Below, piece by piece: positions 54,341-64,000 of a stretch of 64,000 nt of DNA. Made by a program: the position numbers and the translations under genes. Origin of the DNA: Pseudomonas denitrificans (nom. rej.) (lineage in GTDB: Bacteria > Pseudomonadota > Gammaproteobacteria > Pseudomonadales > Pseudomonadaceae); the NCBI RefSeq assembly GCF_008807415.1, contig NZ_CP043626.1, positions 3,782,001 through 3,846,000 of the forward strand, in the 5' to 3' direction. Positions within the stretch are counted from its first letter, which is position 1. Every line of letters starts with the position of its first letter. The notes below the pieces were generated by a model. The model was not told the origin of the DNA and ran no database searches. It was given only the letters and a program-made list of their open reading frames with translations.

Positions 54341-55057
54341 TCAGTTGAACCACTCCATGGCCGTGCGCCACACACAGACGCCGACGAAGTAAGCTGAAGC
54401 CACGAACCAAAGGCCGAGCAACCAGGGCTGGTCCACCGGGTGCTGGAGGATCAGCAACGCGCTGCTGAGCATCCAGACAAAGGTCACGGCGATGTTCAGC
54501 GGCATGAACTGGCGTACGCGGAAGGGGTGCAGGAACTTCATGCGGGTCAGGGTCAGCGCGGCCAGCACCAGCACGGTGACGAAGCTCACCCAGGGGTTCA
54601 GGTCGAGCACGAAGAAGTACACCGCCACCACGTTCCAGGCGGCCGGGAAGCCGACGAAGTAGTTGTCCTTGCTCTTCATGTTGACGTTGCAGAAGCAGAA
54701 CAGCGAGGACACCAGGATCACCCCCACCGCCAGCAGCTCGGTGTGCACCGGCAGCGGCACGTAGCGGTAGATGAAGATCGCGGGGATGAAGACGTAGGTG
54801 AGGTAGTCGATCACCAGGTCCAGGGTGGAGCCATCGAAGTGCGGCAGCACCGCCTTGACGTCGAACTTGCGCGCCAGGGTGCCGTCCAGGCCGTCCACCA
54901 GCAAGGCCGCACCCAGCCACAGCAGGCAGGCCTGCGGCTTGTTGTCGACCAGCGCGAGAAGCGCGAGCAGCGCGAGGATGACACCGCTGGAGGTCACCGC
55001 GTGGGCGCCCCAGGCCTTGGCTTTGCTGAGGTTCAATGGCGATAGGATCAGGTTCAC
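54341..55057 (-). CDS. pcs: Phosphatidylcholine synthase
   Basis: The GTG start at 55057 gives 238 aa (VNLILSPLNLSKAKAWGAHA). The CDP-alcohol phosphotransferase motif DG-x2-AR-x(n)-D-x3-D is seen in LDGTLARKFDVKAVLPHFDG, then STLDLVID. Six or seven membrane helices follow. The enzyme condenses CDP-diacylglycerol with choline to make phosphatidylcholine. The adjacent amino-acid ABC cluster and carboxylesterase match the P. aeruginosa PA3857-PA3860 neighbourhood as I recall it. Confidence 0.92.
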   Translation of the reverse strand: MNLILSPLNLSKAKAWGAHAVTSSGVILALLALLALVDNKPQACLLWLGAALLVDGLDGTLARKFDVKAVLPHFDGSTLDLVIDYLTYVFIPAIFIYRYVPLPVHTELLAVGVILVSSLFCFCNVNMKSKDNYFVGFPAAWNVVAVYFFVLDLNPWVSFVTVLVLAALTLTRMKFLHPFRVRQFMPLNIAVTFVWMLSSALLILQHPVDQPWLLGLWFVASAYFVGVCVWRTAMEWFN

Positions 55058-55264
55058 GTCGGCTCTCTTCCTTTGGACGGCGGATGCAGGGGAGCTACCT
55101 GAAACGGTAGCCCATCCCTGGCAAACCACTGCACATGGGAACACCGATGGGGCGGCCGAGTTCAGCCGGTTTTCCCGATGCGCACCTTGTTGCGGTGGAA
55201 TCGGCAGCATACGCCGTTGCGGCGCTGGCTTGCCATCGGGGGAGACGAGCGTTGCAAGCGATCA

Positions 55265-55294
55265 CCTGCCCCTCTCCCCAAGGAGAGGGGCAGG
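55265..55294. repeat. Perfect 13-bp hairpin after the ABC ATPase gene
   Basis: CCTGCCCCTCTCC / GGAGAGGGGCAGG with a CCAA loop lies just downstream of the ABC ATPase gene on the minus strand. It has no T-run, so it is more likely a REP-like 3' stabiliser than an intrinsic terminator. Confidence 0.6.
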
Positions 55295-55302
55295 TTCGGA
55301 TA

Positions 55303-56079
55303 TCAGTGCAGGATCTGGCTGAGGAACAGCTTGGTGCGGTCCGACTGCGGGTTGTCGAAGAACTGGTCCGGCGGCGCCTGCTCGACGATCTCGCCCTTGT
55401 CCATGAAGATCACCCGGTTCGCCACGGTGCGCGCAAAGCCCATCTCGTGGGTCACGCAGAGCATGGTCATGCCGCTCTGCGCCAGGCCGATCATGGTGTC
55501 GAGCACTTCCTTGACCATTTCCGGATCGAGCGCCGAGGTGGGTTCGTCGAACAGCATGATCTTCGGCTTCATGCACAACGCACGGGCGATCGCCACCCGC
55601 TGCTGCTGGCCGCCGGAGAGCTGGCCGGGGAACTTGTTGGCCTGCTCCGGGATGCGCACGCGCTCCAGGTAATGCATGGCGACTTCCTCGGCCTGGCGCT
55701 TGGGCATCTTGCGCACCCACATGGGCGCCAGGATGCAGTTCTGCAGCACGGTCAGGTGGGGGAACAGGTTGAAGTGCTGGAACACCATGCCGACTTCGCT
55801 GCGGATCGCCTCGATCTGCTTGAGGTCGTTGGTCAGCTCGGTGCCATCGACCACGATGCTGCCCTGTTGGTGTTCCTCCAGGCGGTTGATGCAGCGGATG
55901 GTGGTGGACTTGCCCGAGCCGGAGGGCCCGCAGAGCACGATGCGCTCGCCCTGCTTGACCTCCAGGTTGATGTCCTTGAGCACGTGGAACTGGCCGTACC
56001 ACTTGTTCACACCCTTCATGGTGATCATCACGTGATCGCCGATGGCCGGCTGTGCGGTCTTGTTGGTGGCTTCAGACAT
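55303..56079 (-). CDS. aapP: Amino-acid ABC transporter ATPase (AapP-like)
   Basis: The 258-aa ATPase has Walker A ([13 protein letters not shown]), signature ([15 protein letters not shown]), Walker B ([15 protein letters not shown]) and the H-loop (CVTHEMGFA). Its sequence is of the polar amino-acid (GltL/AapP) type. It powers uptake through the two adjacent permeases. It is the last gene of the minus-strand operon, 12 bp after the aapM-like gene. Confidence 0.93.
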   Translation of the reverse strand: MSEATNKTAQPAIGDHVMITMKGVNKWYGQFHVLKDINLEVKQGERIVLCGPSGSGKSTTIRCINRLEEHQQGSIVVDGTELTNDLKQIEAIRSEVGMVFQHFNLFPHLTVLQNCILAPMWVRKMPKRQAEEVAMHYLERVRIPEQANKFPGQLSGGQQQRVAIARALCMKPKIMLFDEPTSALDPEMVKEVLDTMIGLAQSGMTMLCVTHEMGFARTVANRVIFMDKGEIVEQAPPDQFFDNPQSDRTKLFLSQILH

Positions 56080-56091
56080 GATGAATCGCTC

Positions 56092-57189
56092 CTAACGCTT
56101 GTGGCCCGTGTCCAGCTTGTGCTCCAGGTGCATGGAGTAGCGGGACATGCCGAAACAGAAAATCCAGTAGACGACCGCGGCGAACACATAGCCTTCGGTG
56201 GCCATGCCCAGCCAGGCCGGGTCCGCGGTGGCGCGCTTGATGCTGTTGAGGAAGTCGAACAGGCCGATGATGATCACAAGGCTGGTGTCCTTGAACAGCG
56301 CGATGAAGGTGTTGACGATGCCGGGGATCACCAGCTTGAGCGCCTGCGGCAGGATCACCAGGCCCATGGTCCGCCAGTAGCCCAGGCCCATGGCGGCCGC
56401 GGCTTCGTACTGACCTTTCGGAATGGCCTGCATGCCGCCGCGCACCACCTCGGCGATGTACGCGGCCTCGAACAGCACCACCATCACCATCGCGCGCAGC
56501 AGCTTGTCCAGGTTCATCCCCTCGGGCAGGAACAGCGGCAGCATCACCGAGGACATGAACAGCACGGTGATCAGCGGCACGCCGCGCCAGAACTCGATGG
56601 TGGTGACACAGATGACCTTGATCGCCGGCATCTTCGAACGCCGCCCGAGCGCCAGCAGGATGCCCAGCGGCATCGCCCCGCAGATGCCGACCGCAGCGAT
56701 CACCACGGTGAGCATCAGCCCGCCCCAGGCGCTGGTCGGCACGCTTTCCAGGCCGAGGAAGCCGCCGTGCAGCAGCCAGTAGGCCACGATCGGCAGCGCC
56801 ACGAGGAAGCCCAGTCCGTACTTCACCTTGTACGCAAAGCGCTTGAGGAACAGCGGCGCCGCGCCGAACACCACGAACAGCACGGTGAGGTCCACGCGCC
56901 AGCGCAGTTCCTCGGGGTAGAAGCCGTACATGAACTGGCCGAAGCGCGAACCGATGAACACCCAGCAGGCGCCTTCGCGGGAGCAGTCGGCGCGCGTGGC
57001 GCCGGTCCAGTCGGCCTTGATGATCGCCCACTCCAGCAGCGGCGGCAGGATCAGCCAGACCAGGTAGAGGCCGACCAGCGTCAGCAGGGTGTTGAACCAG
57101 CTGGAAAACAGGTTGCCGCGCAGCCAGGCGAGCACGCCGACGCTGCGCGCGGGGGGCGGCAGGTCGGGCTTGAAGGTATGAGTTGTCAT
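56092..57189 (-). CDS. aapM: Amino-acid ABC permease (AapM-like)
   Basis: The 365-aa permease (MTTHTFKPDLPPPARSVGVL) has the HisMQ-type membrane domain with AAYIAEVVRGGMQAIPKGQY (EAA-like loop) and a C-terminal TSLVIIIGLFDFLNSI. The N-terminal extension with extra helices fits the AapM/NatC members of general L-amino-acid transporters. It lies between the AapQ-like and AapP-like genes, 10 bp after aapQ. Confidence 0.92.
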   Translation of the reverse strand: MTTHTFKPDLPPPARSVGVLAWLRGNLFSSWFNTLLTLVGLYLVWLILPPLLEWAIIKADWTGATRADCSREGACWVFIGSRFGQFMYGFYPEELRWRVDLTVLFVVFGAAPLFLKRFAYKVKYGLGFLVALPIVAYWLLHGGFLGLESVPTSAWGGLMLTVVIAAVGICGAMPLGILLALGRRSKMPAIKVICVTTIEFWRGVPLITVLFMSSVMLPLFLPEGMNLDKLLRAMVMVVLFEAAYIAEVVRGGMQAIPKGQYEAAAAMGLGYWRTMGLVILPQALKLVIPGIVNTFIALFKDTSLVIIIGLFDFLNSIKRATADPAWLGMATEGYVFAAVVYWIFCFGMSRYSMHLEHKLDTGHKR

Positions 57190-57199
57190 GGATATCCCC

Positions 57200-58384
57200 T
57201 TACCGCTCGACCAGCGCGATGTGCTTGTTGTACCAGTTCATCAGCAGCGAAATGCTGATACTGATGGCCAGGTACACGCTCATGGTGATGGCCATGGTCT
57301 CGATAGCCTGGCCGGTCTGGTTGAGCACCGTGCCGGCGAACAGCGAGACCATGTCCGGGTAGCCGATGGCAGCGGCCAGCGAGGAGTTCTTCGCCAGGTT
57401 CAGGTACTGGCTGGTCAGCGGCGGAATGATCACCCGCAGCGCCTGCGGGATGACTACCAGGCGCAGCGTCTGCCCCGGGCGCAGGCCCAGGGAGCCGGCG
57501 GCCTCGGTCTGGCCGTGGCTCACCGCCTGGATGCCGGCGCGCACCGTCTCGCCGATGAAGGCGGCGGTGTAGACCGACAGCGCGAGCACGATGGACACCA
57601 GCTCAGGGATCACCACCCAGCCGCCACGGAAGTTGAAGCCCTGCAGCACCGGCATGTCCCAGTGGAACGGCGCGCCGGCCACCAGCGACACCAGTCCCGG
57701 CAGCACGACCAGCAACGCCAGGCCACTGAGGAACACCGGGAAGGCCTTGCCAGTGGCATGGCGACGGGCCTTGGCCCACTTCCAGATCACCGCCCAGCCG
57801 ACGATGGCCAGGATCACCGCGACGATGAACGGGCCGAGGCCGTCGGCGGCGATCGGCGCGGGCATCTGCAGGCCGCGGTTGTTGATGAAGAACAGGTCGC
57901 CGAAGCTGATGCTCTGCCGCGGGTTCGGCAGCGGGCCGAGCACGGCGAAGTACCAGAAGAAGATCTGCAGCAGCGGCGGGATGTTGCGGAAGGTCTCGAT
58001 GTACAGGGTCGCCAGCTTGCGGATCAGCCAGTTGGGCGACAACCGCGCCACGCCGAGGATGAAGCCAAGGATGGTGGCGAAGACGATGCCGATCACCGTG
58101 ACCAGCAGCGTGTTCAGCAGGCCGACCATGAACACCCGTCCGTAGGTGTCGCTTTCGCTGTAGTCGATCAGGTGCTGGGAGATGCCGAAGCCGGCGCTGT
58201 GGTCGAGGAAGCCGAAACCAGACTGGATGCCGCGGTGGGCGAGGTTGGTCTGGGTGTTGTCGAAGAGGAACCAGCCGACCGCCACGACGAAGATGACGGC
58301 GATGACCTGGAATGCCCAGCCGCGCACGACGGGATCGTTGAGCGATACCCCCCGCGGACGCTGGGCCTTGACGGAATTCTGCAT
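57200..58384 (-). CDS. aapQ: Amino-acid ABC permease (AapQ-like)
   Basis: ATG 58384 (MQNSVKAQRPRGVSLNDPVV) gives 394 aa, an HisM-type permease with an EAA-like loop (AAFIGETVRAGIQAVSHGQT) and about eight membrane helices. It is longer than simple histidine permeases, as usual for AapQ. It forms the heterodimeric pore with AapM. It lies 116 bp downstream of the binding-protein gene. Confidence 0.92.
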   Translation of the reverse strand: MQNSVKAQRPRGVSLNDPVVRGWAFQVIAVIFVVAVGWFLFDNTQTNLAHRGIQSGFGFLDHSAGFGISQHLIDYSESDTYGRVFMVGLLNTLLVTVIGIVFATILGFILGVARLSPNWLIRKLATLYIETFRNIPPLLQIFFWYFAVLGPLPNPRQSISFGDLFFINNRGLQMPAPIAADGLGPFIVAVILAIVGWAVIWKWAKARRHATGKAFPVFLSGLALLVVLPGLVSLVAGAPFHWDMPVLQGFNFRGGWVVIPELVSIVLALSVYTAAFIGETVRAGIQAVSHGQTEAAGSLGLRPGQTLRLVVIPQALRVIIPPLTSQYLNLAKNSSLAAAIGYPDMVSLFAGTVLNQTGQAIETMAITMSVYLAISISISLLMNWYNKHIALVER

Positions 58385-58500
58385 GTAAGCCCTCTCGGAA
58401 GCGCGCCGGGCGACCACGGGCCAAGCCCGTGACCACCCGGAGGCTTCACGTCGTTCGAAACAGTCCGGCGCCCACACTCCGGGCGCCGGAGCGGGTCAGG

Positions 58501-59529
58501 TCAGCGCACCGGCGGTGCGTACTGCAGACCACCCTTGTTCCACTGGGCGTTGAGGCCACGCTTGATCTTCAGGTCGCTGCCGTCACCGACGTTGCGGTCG
58601 AAGATCTCGCCGTAGTTACCCACTTGCTTGACGATCTGTACCGCCCAGTCCTTGGGCAGCTTGAGGTCCTTGCCGTAATCACCCTCGGCGCCGAGCAGGC
58701 GCGCGACGTCCGGGTTCTTGGTGCTCTTGGCCTGTTCCTCGACGTTCTTCGAGTTGATACCCAGTTCCTCGGCGTTGAGCATCGCGAAGAGCGTCCAGCG
58801 GGCGATGTCGAACCACTCCTCGTCACCCTGGCGCACGGCCGGGCCGAGGGGCTCCTTGGAGATCACTTCGGGCAGCACCACGTAGTCATCCGGCGCCGCC
58901 AGTTTGATGCGCTGGGCATAGAGCTGCGACTGGTCGGAGGTCAGCACGTCGCAACGGCCGGACTCCAGCGACTTGGCGCTCTCGTCGGAGGTGTCGTAGG
59001 TGATGGGGGTGTACTTGAGGTTGTTGGAGCGGAAATAGTCGGACAGGTTGAGCTCGGTGGTGGTGCCGGCCTGGATGCACACGGTGGCGCCGTCGAGTTC
59101 CTTGGCGCTGGAGACGCCGAGCTTCTTGTTCACCAGGAAGCCCTGGCCGTCGTAGTAGGTCACGCCGACGAAGTTCAGGCCCATCGCGCTGTCGCGGGAG
59201 CTGGTCCAGGTGGTGTTGCGCGAGAGGATGTCGATCTCGCCGGACTGCAGCGCGGTGAAGCGCTCCTTGGCCGTCAGCGGGCTGTACTTGACCTTGGTCG
59301 AGTCGCCGAACACGGCCGCCGCCACGGCGCGGCAGACATCCACGTCGATGCCCTTGTACTGGCCCTTGGCGTCGGCATACGAGAAGCCGGGAAGACCGTC
59401 ACTGATACCGCACTGCACGTAGCCTTTCTTCTTCACTGCATCCAGGGTGGCGCCGGCATGCGCGAGGCCGCTGATGCCGAACACGGCGGCGGTGGTCAGC
59501 ACTGCCAGGGTGGATTTCACCATCTTCAT
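58501..59529 (-). CDS. aapJ: General L-amino-acid binding protein (AapJ-like)
   Basis: The 342-aa protein starts at ATG 59529 (MKMVKSTLAVLTTAAVFGIS), preceded by GGAGAAGATCG; a second ATG follows two codons later. It has a clear signal peptide cut after AHAG or AHA, and an SBP3-type fold (YVQCGISDGLPGFSYADAKG, SLESGRCDVLTSDQ). It captures L-amino acids in the periplasm for the AapQMP permease. It is the first gene of the operon. Confidence 0.94.
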   Translation of the reverse strand: MKMVKSTLAVLTTAAVFGISGLAHAGATLDAVKKKGYVQCGISDGLPGFSYADAKGQYKGIDVDVCRAVAAAVFGDSTKVKYSPLTAKERFTALQSGEIDILSRNTTWTSSRDSAMGLNFVGVTYYDGQGFLVNKKLGVSSAKELDGATVCIQAGTTTELNLSDYFRSNNLKYTPITYDTSDESAKSLESGRCDVLTSDQSQLYAQRIKLAAPDDYVVLPEVISKEPLGPAVRQGDEEWFDIARWTLFAMLNAEELGINSKNVEEQAKSTKNPDVARLLGAEGDYGKDLKLPKDWAVQIVKQVGNYGEIFDRNVGDGSDLKIKRGLNAQWNKGGLQYAPPVR

Positions 59530-60696
<1,167 letters not shown>

Positions 60697-60727
60697 TCCC
60701 CTGACCCTGCGGAGAACAAGAAGAAGC

Positions 60728-62620
60728 ATGAACGCCCCGATCAGCAGCCTGCGTGACGTCGAAGCCCTGGAACAGGTCCCCCTGCAAGACCGCGACCTGC
60801 CGCCCAACACCTATGAACTGCTACGCCGTTCGGCGCAGCAGTACGGCCCGTCCACCGCCCTGAGCTTCCTGCTGCAGGGTTCGGCGGCGGAGGAACCGGT
60901 CAAGGTCAGCTACGAGCAGCTGTTCGCCCGCGTCACCCAGGCGGCGAATGCCTTCCACCGCCTTGGCGTGCGGCCGGGCACCGCGGTGTCGTTCCTGCTT
61001 CCCAACCTGCCGCAGACCCACTACGTGATCTGGGGCGGCGAAGCGGCGGGGATCGTCAACGCGATCAAACCGTTGCTCGATCCCGAGCACATCGCCGAAC
61101 TGGTGCGCGCCGCCGATTCGCGCGTGCTGGTGACCCTGGCGCCCTTCCCGGGCACCGATCTCTGGAACAAGGTCGCCGGCCTGCGCGAGCACCTGCCGGA
61201 ATTGAACGCCATCGTCACCGTCGACATCGCCAACCTGCTGCCCGAGCCACAGCGCTCGGCGATCAAGGCCGCTCGCGACGCGCTGCCCGAAGGCGTGCTG
61301 GACTTCGACGAACTGCTCGCCCAGTGCCCGGCGGACCACCTGGAAAGCGGCCGGGTGATCGGCCCGGACGAAGTCGCTTCCTACTTCCACACCGGCGGCA
61401 CCACCGGCACGCCCAAGCTTGCGCCGCACAGCCATTTCAACGAAGTGGCGATGGCCGAGATCATGGGCCTGAACTCCGACTACGACGGCAACGACGTGCT
61501 GCTCTGCGGCCTGCCGCTGTTCCACGTCAACGGCGTGATGGTCACCGGCCTTGCGCCCTTCATGCGCGGCGGCGAGGTACTGCTCGCCGGTACCCAGGGC
61601 TATCGCAACCCGACGCTGATCCAGGACTTCTGGAAACTGGTGGAGCGCTACAAGGTCACCAGCTTCAGCGGCGTGCCGACCATCTACGCCGCCCTGCTGC
61701 AGGTGCCCAGCGAGGGTCGCGACCTCTCCAGCCTGCGCTTCGCCCTGTGCGGCGCGGCGCCCATGCCGGTAGAGCTGATCCGCCAGTTCGAGGCGAAGAC
61801 CGGCCTGAAGGTCATCGAAGGCTACGGCATGACCGAAGGCACCTGCGGCACCAGCTGCAACCCGCGCGGCGGCGAGCGTCGCCCCGGCTCCATCGGCCTG
61901 CGCCTGCCCTACTGCGAGCTGAAATCGGTGGTCCTCGACGGCGACGGCCAGTACCTGCGCGACGCGGCGGTGGACGAGATCGGCAACATCTGTCTGCGCG
62001 GCCCCACCGTCTTCAAGGGCTACCTGCAGGCCAGCAAGAACAAGGACATCTGGGTCGACGGCGACTGGTTCAACACCGGCGACCTGGGCCGCATCGACGC
62101 CGACGGCTACATCTGGCTCACCGGCCGCAGCAAGGACCTGATCATCCGGGGCGGGCACAACATCGACCCGCAGATGATCGAGGAAGCCCTGCACCGCCAC
62201 CCCGCCGTGGCCATGGCCGCCGCCGTGGGCAAGCCGTGCCTGAAGGCCGGCGAGCTGCCGGTGGTGTACATCCAGCTCAAGCCGGGCATGCAGGCGAGCG
62301 AAGCGGAACTGCTGGAGCACGCCGCGCAGCACGTGCCCGAGCGCGCCGCGGTGCCCAAGGACGTCTGGCTGCTGGACGCCATCCCGGTCACCGCGGTGGG
62401 CAAGACCTTCAAGCCGGCACTGCGCCTGGATGCCATTCGTCGCGTGCTCGAGGACGAGACCCGGCACCTGTCCCCGGCACCGCGAATCGAGGTGATTGCC
62501 GATGACCGCTTTGGTCAGAAAGCGCGTCTTTTCGTTGGCGACCTCGACCTAGACTCACGCGCCGCCCTGGCCGACCGTCTGGGCGGTTACGCGGTGCACG
62601 TGGAGCTGCTGGAACACTGA
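60728..62620 (+). CDS. Acyl-CoA synthetase-like AMP-binding protein
   Basis: The 630-aa protein has the AMP-binding P-loop (YFHTGGTTGTPKLAPHSHFN), the A8 core (GYGMTEGT), the GRSKDLIIRGGHNI hinge and a C-terminal lysine (VGKTFKPALRL) that acylates. It activates a fatty or other acid to acyl-CoA. The sequence is longer than usual acyl-CoA synthetases (about 550 aa), with an N-terminal part (PNTYELLRRSAQQYGPSTAL) and a roughly 70-residue C-terminal extension. It may be co-transcribed with the carboxylesterase. Confidence 0.88.
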   Translation: MNAPISSLRDVEALEQVPLQDRDLPPNTYELLRRSAQQYGPSTALSFLLQGSAAEEPVKVSYEQLFARVTQAANAFHRLGVRPGTAVSFLLPNLPQTHYVIWGGEAAGIVNAIKPLLDPEHIAELVRAADSRVLVTLAPFPGTDLWNKVAGLREHLPELNAIVTVDIANLLPEPQRSAIKAARDALPEGVLDFDELLAQCPADHLESGRVIGPDEVASYFHTGGTTGTPKLAPHSHFNEVAMAEIMGLNSDYDGNDVLLCGLPLFHVNGVMVTGLAPFMRGGEVLLAGTQGYRNPTLIQDFWKLVERYKVTSFSGVPTIYAALLQVPSEGRDLSSLRFALCGAAPMPVELIRQFEAKTGLKVIEGYGMTEGTCGTSCNPRGGERRPGSIGLRLPYCELKSVVLDGDGQYLRDAAVDEIGNICLRGPTVFKGYLQASKNKDIWVDGDWFNTGDLGRIDADGYIWLTGRSKDLIIRGGHNIDPQMIEEALHRHPAVAMAAAVGKPCLKAGELPVVYIQLKPGMQASEAELLEHAAQHVPERAAVPKDVWLLDAIPVTAVGKTFKPALRLDAIRRVLEDETRHLSPAPRIEVIADDRFGQKARLFVGDLDLDSRAALADRLGGYAVHVELLEH

Positions 62621-62771
62621 TGAAACACCCGGCCGACCGCCGGTCGGCCGGGTCTGGATGCGAATTGCCAGTAGTCAAATCTGACTAATACTGATGGCTC
62701 AATGTGCGAAGAGGACTACAGGGAGAGTCAGTCGTGCACATCATCAGCCGCTACCCGACGTCCGCCGCGCC

Positions 62772-63710
62772 ATGAAAGCCGCGCAGTGGAAAGAGGACAT
62801 CCGCCAACTCCAGCACTTGCGCCTGTTCCAGAACGTGGCCGCGGCCAACCTGCAGCAGCTGCTCAAGGATTTCCGCGCCTGCGAACTGGAGCGCGGCGAA
62901 ATCCTGCTGTCGCCCTTCAACCGCAATCACTTCCTTTATATGGTCCTCTCCGGGCACCTGACGGTGTACCTGGGGTCGCTGGACAACCAGCCGGTGAGCA
63001 CCCTGCATCCGGGTGACTGCGCCGGCGAGATCAGTTTCATCGACAGCGACCATCCTTCGGCCTATGTCGTAGCCAGCGAACCGACCACCGTCCTGCGTCT
63101 GCACCGCGAAGCGCTGATCGGCCTGTTCGAGCACTCCCCGCAGGTGATGCAGAACCTTCTCTCGGTGCTTTGCGAGCGGGTGCGCGAAGGCAACCGGATC
63201 ATTCTCGACACCGAGCAGAACGCCAACATCGACACCCTCACCGGGCTGTTCAACCGGCGCTGGCTGGAGCACATCTACGACCGCGAGAGCACGCGCTGTG
63301 CCTTCAACGAGCAACCCATGTGCATGCTCATGCTCGATGTCGACCACTTCAAGAACTACAACGACGAGCACGGCCACCTGGCCGGCGACTACGCGCTGTG
63401 CCTGGTCGCCCATACACTGCGCAGCCAGCTGCGGCCCAAGGACAGCATGGCTCGCTATGGCGGCGAGGAGTTCGTCATCCTGCTGCCGGAAATCGCCATC
63501 GATGAGGCCCGGCGCATCGGCAATCGCCTGCGCCAGAGCCTGGAGCAGGTCGCCTCCTTCTACTCGCCGGTGGGCGTGCTGCCCGGTGTCACCGTGTCCC
63601 TGGGGCTGGCCGAGATGGACATCCAGGAAAACCTGCCGAGCCTGATCCTGCGGGCAGACAGCGCCCTCTACCAGGCCAAGCAGAAGGGCCGCAACTGCCT
63701 CTGCGGCTGA
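62772..63710 (+). CDS. cNMP-sensor GGDEF diguanylate cyclase
   Basis: ATG 62772 (MKAAQWKEDIRQLQHLRLFQ) gives 312 aa. An N-terminal Crp-type cyclic-nucleotide-binding-like domain (about 15-130, FRACELERGEILLSPFNRNH, GDCAGEISFIDSDHPSAYVV) is followed by a GGDEF domain (about 150-312) with MLDVDHFKNYNDEHGHLAGD and the intact active site RYGGEEFVILL. It should make c-di-GMP under control of a bound nucleotide or redox signal. No RxxD I-site is obvious. Confidence 0.88.
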   Translation: MKAAQWKEDIRQLQHLRLFQNVAAANLQQLLKDFRACELERGEILLSPFNRNHFLYMVLSGHLTVYLGSLDNQPVSTLHPGDCAGEISFIDSDHPSAYVVASEPTTVLRLHREALIGLFEHSPQVMQNLLSVLCERVREGNRIILDTEQNANIDTLTGLFNRRWLEHIYDRESTRCAFNEQPMCMLMLDVDHFKNYNDEHGHLAGDYALCLVAHTLRSQLRPKDSMARYGGEEFVILLPEIAIDEARRIGNRLRQSLEQVASFYSPVGVLPGVTVSLGLAEMDIQENLPSLILRADSALYQAKQKGRNCLCG

Positions 63711-63786
63711 GGCCGCTTCCCTTCACCTGCCCTTCTGTTAGATTGCGCCCCAGCAAGAAAACCAATAACAAAGCTGGGAAGCTGAC

Positions 63787-64000
63787 ATGCGCAAACTGCT
63801 GATCATCCTGCTCGTCCTGCTGGCCGTTGGCCTGGGGATCTTCTTCAACCTGCCGGGCTACATGGACCGCAAGATGAACACCGTGGCCAGCCCGCCGCCC
63901 TACCCCGCCTCGCCGCAGGCCCAGGCGCTGCACCAGACCCTGTTCGTCGCCGACCTGCACGACGACGCCCTGCTCTGGGACCGCAACCTGCTGGACCGCC
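63787..64000 (+). CDS. M19 membrane dipeptidase (5' part only)
   Basis: The ATG at 63787 opens 71 codons that run off the window. An N-terminal hydrophobic anchor (LLIILLVLLAVGLGIFFNLP) is followed by HQTLFVADLHDDALLW, the HxD zinc-ligand motif of M19 renal-dipeptidase-like enzymes. These hydrolyse dipeptides and some beta-lactams in the periplasm. Confidence 0.78.
   Translation, partial: MRKLLIILLVLLAVGLGIFFNLPGYMDRKMNTVASPPPYPASPQAQALHQTLFVADLHDDALLWDRNLLDR

Overview
The window is a piece of a high-GC gammaproteobacterial chromosome that reads as Pseudomonas. Several blocks match gene order remembered from P. aeruginosa: EAL protein / RDD protein / lptG / lptF / pepA / holC / valS, and pcs / amino-acid-binding protein / carboxylesterase / acyl-CoA synthetase. 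Dense GC-rich genes, overlapping operons and GCGGGCATGGCCCGC-type REP sequences fit the same genus. I place it in Pseudomonas without naming a species.

Region 1 (1 to about 7,460) is the integrase-proximal end of a prophage or related integrative element whose remainder lies left of the window. It has a lambda-like switch: a Cro/YdaS-type gene on the minus strand diverging from a LexA/CI-like repressor, with a 13-bp operator family seen three times. A rightward early operon follows: two LuxR-type HTH proteins, an unknown protein, a phage-borne CsrA, a zinc-ribbon Lar-like protein, several small translationally coupled unknowns and an excisionase-like HTH. A separate minus-strand two-gene cargo operon of unknown function (42 and 124 aa) sits next to the tyrosine integrase. 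Four TTGGCGTAA repeats upstream of the integrase look like arm-type sites, and a 20-base tRNA 3' end at 7443-7462 is the probable attachment core.

Region 2 (7,505-14,278) is a minus-strand type IV pilus minor-pilin operon in the order pilE-pilV-pilW-pilX-pilY1-fimT, preceded by an unusually AT-rich non-coding stretch.

Region 3 (14,279-24,400) is conserved core: a CSS-EAL phosphodiesterase, an RDD membrane protein, LptG/LptF (LPS export), PepA, HolC, a small acidic protein and ValS.

Region 4 (24,400-39,100) holds an orphan MNT nucleotidyltransferase, an M14 carboxypeptidase, a ThDP-dependent acetolactate-synthase-like enzyme, an SLC13/TrkA-C transporter, a small HTH protein, a TVP38/DedA-like protein, RlmF, a divergent MFS/LysR pair, an isochorismatase-like hydrolase, a TonB-domain lipoprotein, a dienelactone-hydrolase/SnoaL-like fusion and a periplasmic protein.

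Region 5 (39,100-48,530) holds a Dps protein with a histone-H1-like tail, an sbcD-sbcC-AAC(6')-like operon, a TAXI-type binding protein, a ParD/ParE-type toxin-antitoxin pair and YejK/NdpA.

Region 6 (48,570-64,000) holds an unknown protein, a DUF4344-type metalloprotease-like protein, two GST-fold proteins, a GIY-YIG protein, a SnoaL/NTF2 protein divergent from a GlxA/AraC regulator, phosphatidylcholine synthase, a general L-amino-acid ABC transporter (aapJQMP-like), a carboxylesterase, a long acyl-CoA synthetase-like protein, a cNMP-sensor/GGDEF cyclase and the start of an M19 dipeptidase.

The best candidates for something undescribed are the two-gene cargo operon at 5573-6072, the repeated operators of the prophage switch and the parDE promoter, and the Dps with an 85-residue Lys/Ala/Pro tail.
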